Of a stretch of DNA of 50,299 nt, positions 46,585-50,299 are shown piece after piece. The notes under the pieces are model-generated. The model ran no database searches. It saw only the letters and a list, made by a program, of their open reading frames with translations, and had not been told where the DNA came from. Origin of the DNA: JBFGCA01 sp041567315 (GTDB taxonomy: Bacteria > Acidobacteriota > Thermoanaerobaculia > Multivoradales > JAHEKO01); assembly GCA_041567315.1 (NCBI GenBank), contig JBFGCA010000021.1, forward strand, positions 1 to 50,299, written 5' to 3'. How positions within the stretch are numbered: the first letter of the stretch is position 1; every line of letters starts with the position of its first letter. Both the position numbers and the translations under genes were made by a program.

Positions 46585-47433
46585 CTAGGAGTTTCCTTCA
46601 TCGGAGTTCCCTTCGTCACTCGGGTCCGGTTCGGAAGTCGCGACGGCCGCCCCGCCCCAGTCGATCGGCAGCGCCGGCCCCTTCTCTCCCAGGACCGACT
46701 TCACCAGCTCCCATCCCACCCCCTGCGCCTCCAGCCCCCGCCGGAGGCCGCGCTCGATCCGCTTGAACAGATCGTACAGCGGCCGCGCCGGCTCCTTCAG
46801 CCGGCAGGCGATCTTCTGCACCGTCCAGCCCTCCCGAAAGTGCAGGCGGAAGATCAGCCGCTCGCGGTCGGAGAGCCCCCGCAGCAGCTCGTTGAGCGCC
46901 TCCACCACCCGGCCGGCAGCGACGAGCCGCTCGGCCTCGTGGACGCGGCTCTCGACGCCGTCGCGGACCGCGGCCCGATCGAGCGCCTCCTCGCCCACGA
47001 AGCGCCGCGGCTGCCGCGGCGGCAGCCGGCCGGCGATCTCCAGCAGCTCGTCGCGCGAGAGGCGGGTCTCGGCATCGGCCAGCAGCCGGTCGACCGCCTC
47101 GCTCACCGTCCACCCCTGGCGATAGATCATCTGCTCCAGCCGCTCGGCCTCCCAGCCGCCGCGTCGGGCCTCGGCCGAGGCGTGCCACTTGCCCTGCTGC
47201 GCGATCCGCCGGTCGCGATACTGGTTGGTGATCACCGTGGTCAGGAAGGTCCCCAGCCGCGCCCGCCCCTCGAACTTGCGGAACACCGCGTAGCCCTCCT
47301 CCACGAACCGCACCTTCACCTCGGCCGCGAACTCCTCCGCCTCGTCCTCCCGGCAGCGGTACCGCCGGCAGACCGCCGCCACGATCCGCTCGATCAACGG
47401 CAGGTTGTCGAGAAACTGCTGCTCAGGCGTCAT
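46585..47433 (-). CDS. RNA polymerase sigma-70 family factor (ECF-like)
   Basis: The 282-residue protein has a region 2-like block (Y-R-D-R-R, F-E-G-R-A-R-L-G-T-F-L-T-T-V-I-T-N-Q-Y) and a region 4 block (L-S-D-R-E-R-L-I-F-R-L-H-F-R-E-G-W-T-V-Q-K-I-A-C-R-L), with an 80-residue spacer between them, longer than in common ECF sigmas. The C-terminus is extended and ends in a duplicated D-E-G-N-S. It precedes a zinc-finger anti-sigma gene. The regulon is unknown. Confidence 0.85.
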   Translation of the reverse strand: MTPEQQFLDNLPLIERIVAAVCRRYRCREDEAEEFAAEVKVRFVEEGYAVFRKFEGRARLGTFLTTVITNQYRDRRIAQQGKWHASAEARRGGWEAERLEQMIYRQGWTVSEAVDRLLADAETRLSRDELLEIAGRLPPRQPRRFVGEEALDRAAVRDGVESRVHEAERLVAAGRVVEALNELLRGLSDRERLIFRLHFREGWTVQKIACRLKEPARPLYDLFKRIERGLRRGLEAQGVGWELVKSVLGEKGPALPIDWGGAAVATSEPDPSDEGNSDEGNS

Positions 47434-47515
47434 CGGCTCGCTATCCGGCCTCTGAGTGAATCAACGGCACAGCCGCCCGTCCGGTCCAACGCCTGAGCGC
47501 TATCCGCCCCCCGTG

Positions 47516-47540
47516 CCCGGCTTCATAACAACAAGCCGGG
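47516..47540. promoter_or_regulatory. Hairpin upstream of the sigma gene
   Basis: CCCGGCTT (47516-47523) and AAGCCGGG (47533-47540) pair over a 9-nt AT-rich loop, 83 bp before the sigma start. It could form in the 5' leader of the sigma mRNA or act as a DNA site. Confidence 0.4.
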
Positions 47541-47591
47541 ATCCCCGTCGAAGCCACGACCCAAGCTACCCATCCCACCCGGTAGTGCGCC

Positions 47592-47614
47592 TGATCCGAT
47601 CGACCCTCGGATCA
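47592..47614. promoter_or_regulatory. Interrupted palindrome between divergent genes
   Basis: TGATCCGA (47592-47599) and TCGGATCA (47607-47614), 7-bp spacer, in the 271-bp gap between the sigma gene (minus) and the GH113-like gene (plus). This is a plausible operator for a dimeric regulator. The rest of the gap shows no gene. Confidence 0.45.
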
Positions 47615-47704
47615 TAGCGTGGCAGCGCACCTCTTTTCGCACGGAGAACGGACCGACCAACAGGCGGACGGCCGAACCCGTCGGGCCGCCGCGCGTATGA
47701 TCCG

Positions 47705-48808
47705 GTGACGATGCTCCGGACCCGCGCGGCGGCCCCGCTCTCTCTCCTGGCTTTGGTCATCCTCCCGGCGGAGGCTGCGACCGACGACCCGACGCCGCCG
47801 ACCACAGGCAGCACCCAGGTCGCAACGCCGCGCGCTGGTAATTCGGCACCCTTCCTGCGCGGGGTCGTGGTTTCCTGCCCGACCTGGGGGCCGGTGTGGG
47901 GGTCGCCGGCGATGGCGGAGAGTCTGGCGGAGCTCAAGGGACTGGGGGTGGGGTGGGTGGCGATCCATCCCTACGCCTGGCTGCGGCGGGACGGGACGGT
48001 GCGGTTCAAGCCGGCGGCGGAGCTGGACTTCCTGGGGCGGGCGGTGGAGCTGGCGCGGGCGGCGGGGGTGGAGCTGTTCTGGAAGCCGCACATGGGCTAC
48101 TGGGGGAGCTTCGAGTGGCGGGGGGCGATCGAGTTCGGGGAGGACGAGGCGGCGTGGCGGCGGTTTTTCGACGGCTACCGGGCGTTCATCGTGGATCAGG
48201 CGCGGTTCGCCGAGGCGGCGGGGATCGAGCTGTTCGCGGTGGGGGTGGAGCTGGAGGGGACGACCGGGCGCGAGGCCGAGTGGCGGCGCATCCTGGCGGC
48301 GGTGCGGGAGGTTTACGGCGGGCGGCTGATCTACGCCGCCAACTGGGACGCGCTCGACCGGGTGCCGTTCTGGGACGCGGTGGACTGGATCGGGGTCCAC
48401 GGCTACTTCCCGCTGGCCGGCGACGGGGAGCCGGACCGCGCCGCGCTGCTTGCCGCCTGGGAGGAGCCGCTGGCGCGGCTCGAGGCGCTGTCCATGCGGC
48501 ACGGGAACAAGCCGGTGCTGTTCGCCGAGATCGGCTACAGCCGCAGCGCCGACGCCGCTCGACAGCCGTGGACGCCGCGGCTCGACGCCCGGCCCGCGGT
48601 CCTCGCTCTGCGCCGCCGGCTGATGGAGGTTGCGCTCGAACGGATCGAGCAGGCGCCGTTCGTCGCCGGGATGTTCTGGTGGAAGTGGATCCCGGGGCCC
48701 GACCACAACGACCGCGACTTCTCGATGAAGGACCCCGAGGCGCGGGCGGCGCTAGCCGACTACTGGGGGGCCCCGGCGCCGTCGGCGCCGCTAGCCACCT
48801 CGCGCTGA
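47705..48808 (+). CDS. GH113-like glycoside hydrolase, exported
   Basis: The 367-residue product has a signal peptide (A-A-P-L-S-L-L-A-L-V-I-L-P-A-E-A) and a TIM-barrel like the GH113 beta-mannanase group: W-V-A-I-H-P-Y-A-W-L, F-W-K-P-H-M-G, G-V-E-L-E-G-T-T (acid/base Glu candidate), W-I-G-V-H-G-Y-F-P and L-F-A-E-I-G-Y-S (nucleophile Glu candidate), then F-W-W-K-W. All expected acidic positions are present. The start may be GTG 47705 or ATG 47711; TATGAT at 47696-47701 is so close that the mRNA could be nearly leaderless. It stands alone on its strand. Confidence 0.83.
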   Translation: MTMLRTRAAAPLSLLALVILPAEAATDDPTPPTTGSTQVATPRAGNSAPFLRGVVVSCPTWGPVWGSPAMAESLAELKGLGVGWVAIHPYAWLRRDGTVRFKPAAELDFLGRAVELARAAGVELFWKPHMGYWGSFEWRGAIEFGEDEAAWRRFFDGYRAFIVDQARFAEAAGIELFAVGVELEGTTGREAEWRRILAAVREVYGGRLIYAANWDALDRVPFWDAVDWIGVHGYFPLAGDGEPDRAALLAAWEEPLARLEALSMRHGNKPVLFAEIGYSRSADAARQPWTPRLDARPAVLALRRRLMEVALERIEQAPFVAGMFWWKWIPGPDHNDRDFSMKDPEARAALADYWGAPAPSAPLATSR

Positions 48809-48895
48809 AGGCTGCGGTGCCCGCTGGGCCGGCCTTTCCGTGCTCGCCCCCTGGCCGTGCGCTGCAGCAGCAGCGAGCCGGCGGCTCCGGCGCGT

Positions 48896-48919
48896 CTGGT
48901 CGACCTACTCTTCGACCAG
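48896..48919 (-). terminator. Hairpin over the stop codon of the E1 gene
   Basis: CTGGTCGA (48896-48903) and TCGACCAG (48912-48919) pair around the TAG stop (48905-48907, minus strand) with an 8-nt loop. No T-run follows, so terminator function is uncertain. Confidence 0.35.
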
Positions 48920-50299
48920 GCTGATCGCCGCCTCGACGACGTCGGCGGGTTTGGGGAGGAAGTCGTACTCGAGCGGCGGCGCGTAGGGGATCGGGGTGTC
49001 GGGGGCGGTCACCCGGCGGATGGGGGCGTCCAGGCGGTAGAAGAGGCGGTCGGCGAGCCGCGCCGCCAGCTCGCCGCCGAAGCCGCCGCGCCGGGTGTCC
49101 TCGTGGAGGATCAGGACCCGGCCGGTGCGGGCCACCGACTCCTCGACGGTCTCCTCGTCGAGCGGCCACAGGGTGCGGAGGTCGATCACCTCGGCCTCGA
49201 TCCCTTCGCCGGTCAGGGTCTCGGCGGCGGTGAGCGCGGTCCACAGCATGGCGCCGTAGGTGAGCACCGTGAGGTCGGCGCCCGGCCGCCGCACCGCCGC
49301 GCGCCCGATCGGGATCTCGTGGGCGGTGCCCAGCGGCACCTCTTCGCGCAGGTCGGTGCGGAAGAAGCCGTAGAGCCCCTTGGCCTCGAGATAGAGGACC
49401 GGGTTGGGTTCGCGCAGGGCGGCGATCATCAGGCCCTTGGCGTCGGCCGGGGTGGCGGGGGCGACGATCTTCCAGCCGGGGGTGCGGACGAACCACATCT
49501 CGGGGCACTGGCTGTGGAAGGGGCCGCCGCCGAGCAGCGGCCTGAGGGTACCGGTGGCGCCGCCGTAGGGCAGCCGCACCACCAGCGGCACCGGCCGGCC
49601 CCAGCGCCAGTAGATCTTGGCGGCGTTGTTGACCAGGGCGTTGAAGCCCGGCGCCAGGAAGTCGGCGAACTGCATCTCGACCACCGGCCGCAGACCGAGC
49701 AGGGCGGCGCCGACCCCGCAGCCGACGATCGCGGACTCCGCGAGCGGGGTGTTGAGACAGCGCTGGGCGCCAAAGCGCTTGGCGAGACCGCGGGTCACCC
49801 CGAAGGCGCCGCCGTAGCGGCCGCCCACGTCCTCGCCGAGCACGAAGACCTCCTCGGACTCCTCCATCATCTCGGTGAGCGCCTGGCGGACCGCCTCGTC
49901 GTAGGACATGCGGCGGGTCGCGGGCGCCGCGGGCGGCTCAGGGGCGGGCCGCGAGCGCGGCGCGTAGACCCGCCGGCGGTAGTCGGCGGGGTCGGGCCAG
50001 GGGGCGCCGGCCGCCAGCTTGCCGGCCGCCTCGACCTCGGCGCGGACGGTGGCCTCGAGCCGCTCCGCCTCGCCGGGCGCGAGCAGCCCCAGCCGCTCGA
50101 GCCGCTCGCGGTAGAGCCGCAGCGGGTCGGCCACCTCCCAGGGCAGCCGCTCCTCCTCGAGCTCGTAGCCGGCGACGCCGGCCGCCGGGCTGCCGTGGAA
50201 GCGGTCGTCGTCGTGATGGGCGTGCCCGGCGCGCCGGTAGCTCACCAGCTCGACCAGCGCCGGGCCCTCGCCGCGCCGCGCCCTTGCCGCCGCCCAGCC
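48905..50299 (-). CDS. 2-oxoacid dehydrogenase E1, fused alpha-beta subunit (5' end outside window)
   Basis: The visible 464 residues include the end of an E1-alpha domain (R-A-R-R-G-E-G-P-A-L-V-E-L-V-S-Y-R then G-H-A-H-H-D-D-D), a short linker, and a complete E1-beta domain (M-S-Y-D-E-A-V-R-Q-A-L, G-E-D-V-G-G-R-Y-G-G-A-F, N-T-P-L-A-E-S-A-I, E-V-I-D-L-R-T-L-W-P-L-D). The frame is open through the right edge, so the thiamine-diphosphate site of the alpha domain lies outside. Such fused E1 proteins decarboxylate pyruvate or branched-chain 2-oxoacids. In many bacteria alpha and beta are separate genes. Confidence 0.9.
   Translation of the reverse strand, partial: GWAAARARRGEGPALVELVSYRRAGHAHHDDDRFHGSPAAGVAGYELEEERLPWEVADPLRLYRERLERLGLLAPGEAERLEATVRAEVEAAGKLAAGAPWPDPADYRRRVYAPRSRPAPEPPAAPATRRMSYDEAVRQALTEMMEESEEVFVLGEDVGGRYGGAFGVTRGLAKRFGAQRCLNTPLAESAIVGCGVGAALLGLRPVVEMQFADFLAPGFNALVNNAAKIYWRWGRPVPLVVRLPYGGATGTLRPLLGGGPFHSQCPEMWFVRTPGWKIVAPATPADAKGLMIAALREPNPVLYLEAKGLYGFFRTDLREEVPLGTAHEIPIGRAAVRRPGADLTVLTYGAMLWTALTAAETLTGEGIEAEVIDLRTLWPLDEETVEESVARTGRVLILHEDTRRGGFGGELAARLADRLFYRLDAPIRRVTAPDTPIPYAPPLEYDFLPKPADVVEAAISLVEE

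Overview
This is about 50 kb of a very GC-rich (roughly 70% or more) bacterial chromosome. I infer a member of the Acidobacteriota, or a similar deep Gram-negative soil/sediment lineage. The grounds are overall composition, an abundant DUF2723 / SGNH / PilZ / GtrA envelope repertoire, acidobacterial-style secreted proteins (for example one with an E-D-G-F-E-S-G-D motif after its signal peptide), a bacilliredoxin-type protein, and paired sigma/anti-sigma genes. No rRNA, tRNA, CRISPR array or phage was found.

Layout. Positions 1-7.0 kb hold a glycan locus: the tail of one glycosyltransferase, a bimodular glycosyltransferase, then rfbA-rfbD-rfbB (dTDP-4-keto-6-deoxyglucose/rhamnose precursors; no rfbC in the window). 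Positions 7.1-13.2 kb hold a DUF5996 protein, a bacilliredoxin plus an aspartoacylase-like zinc enzyme, a PLP enzyme resembling the molybdenum cofactor sulfurase aminotransferase domain, a REP-associated tyrosine transposase (RAYT, 11858-12796) and a DUF167 protein. Positions 13.2-15.2 kb are a decayed stretch: a broken PAS gene, a VapBC-type toxin-antitoxin pair, a remnant of a second RAYT and a SnoaL-like protein. Positions 15.3-21.3 kb hold a very large secreted phytase-like/nuclease fusion, a PilZ protein, an SGNH hydrolase and an ankyrin protein. Positions 21.5-27.7 kb are a second envelope-glycan operon (SGNH, GT2, PIG-V-like and DUF2723 mannosyltransferases, GtrA). Positions 27.8-29.8 kb hold folK, folB and a flippase-like membrane protein. 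Positions 31-33.7 kb hold secreted/PilZ proteins. Positions 33.7-38.4 kb are a molybdoenzyme operon (mobA, FdhF/YdeP-type oxidoreductase, fdhD, tatD). Positions 38.9-47.4 kb hold two sigma/anti-sigma pairs, a response regulator, plsC, a pair of M16 peptidases and a THEP1-type NTPase. The right end has a GH113-like protein and a fused 2-oxoacid dehydrogenase E1.

The most striking structure is a short dispersed repeat, consensus CGAAACGGCTGGCACCT, present in about 30 full or partial copies between 3.9 and 25.4 kb and not seen to the right of that. Copies sit in clusters between genes and inside reading frames, nearly always in the sense direction of the host gene. The unit has no stop codon in any of six frames, so it adds short peptides (K-R-L-A-P, P-G-T-S or A-W-H-L types) to the ends or loops of proteins. 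The single intact RAYT gene lies within this territory, is preceded by inverted variant copies, and a remnant of a second RAYT end is followed directly by another copy. I infer a RAYT-mobilised, coding-compatible repeat family.

A second strong signal lies at 29.8-30.1 kb. A perfect Rex-type operator (TTGTGAA-N4-TTCACAA) overlaps a good sigma-70 promoter that reads into a roughly 200-nt stretch closed by a perfect 12-bp long-range stem and ending in a very strong GC hairpin. This looks like a redox-controlled small RNA or attenuated leader.
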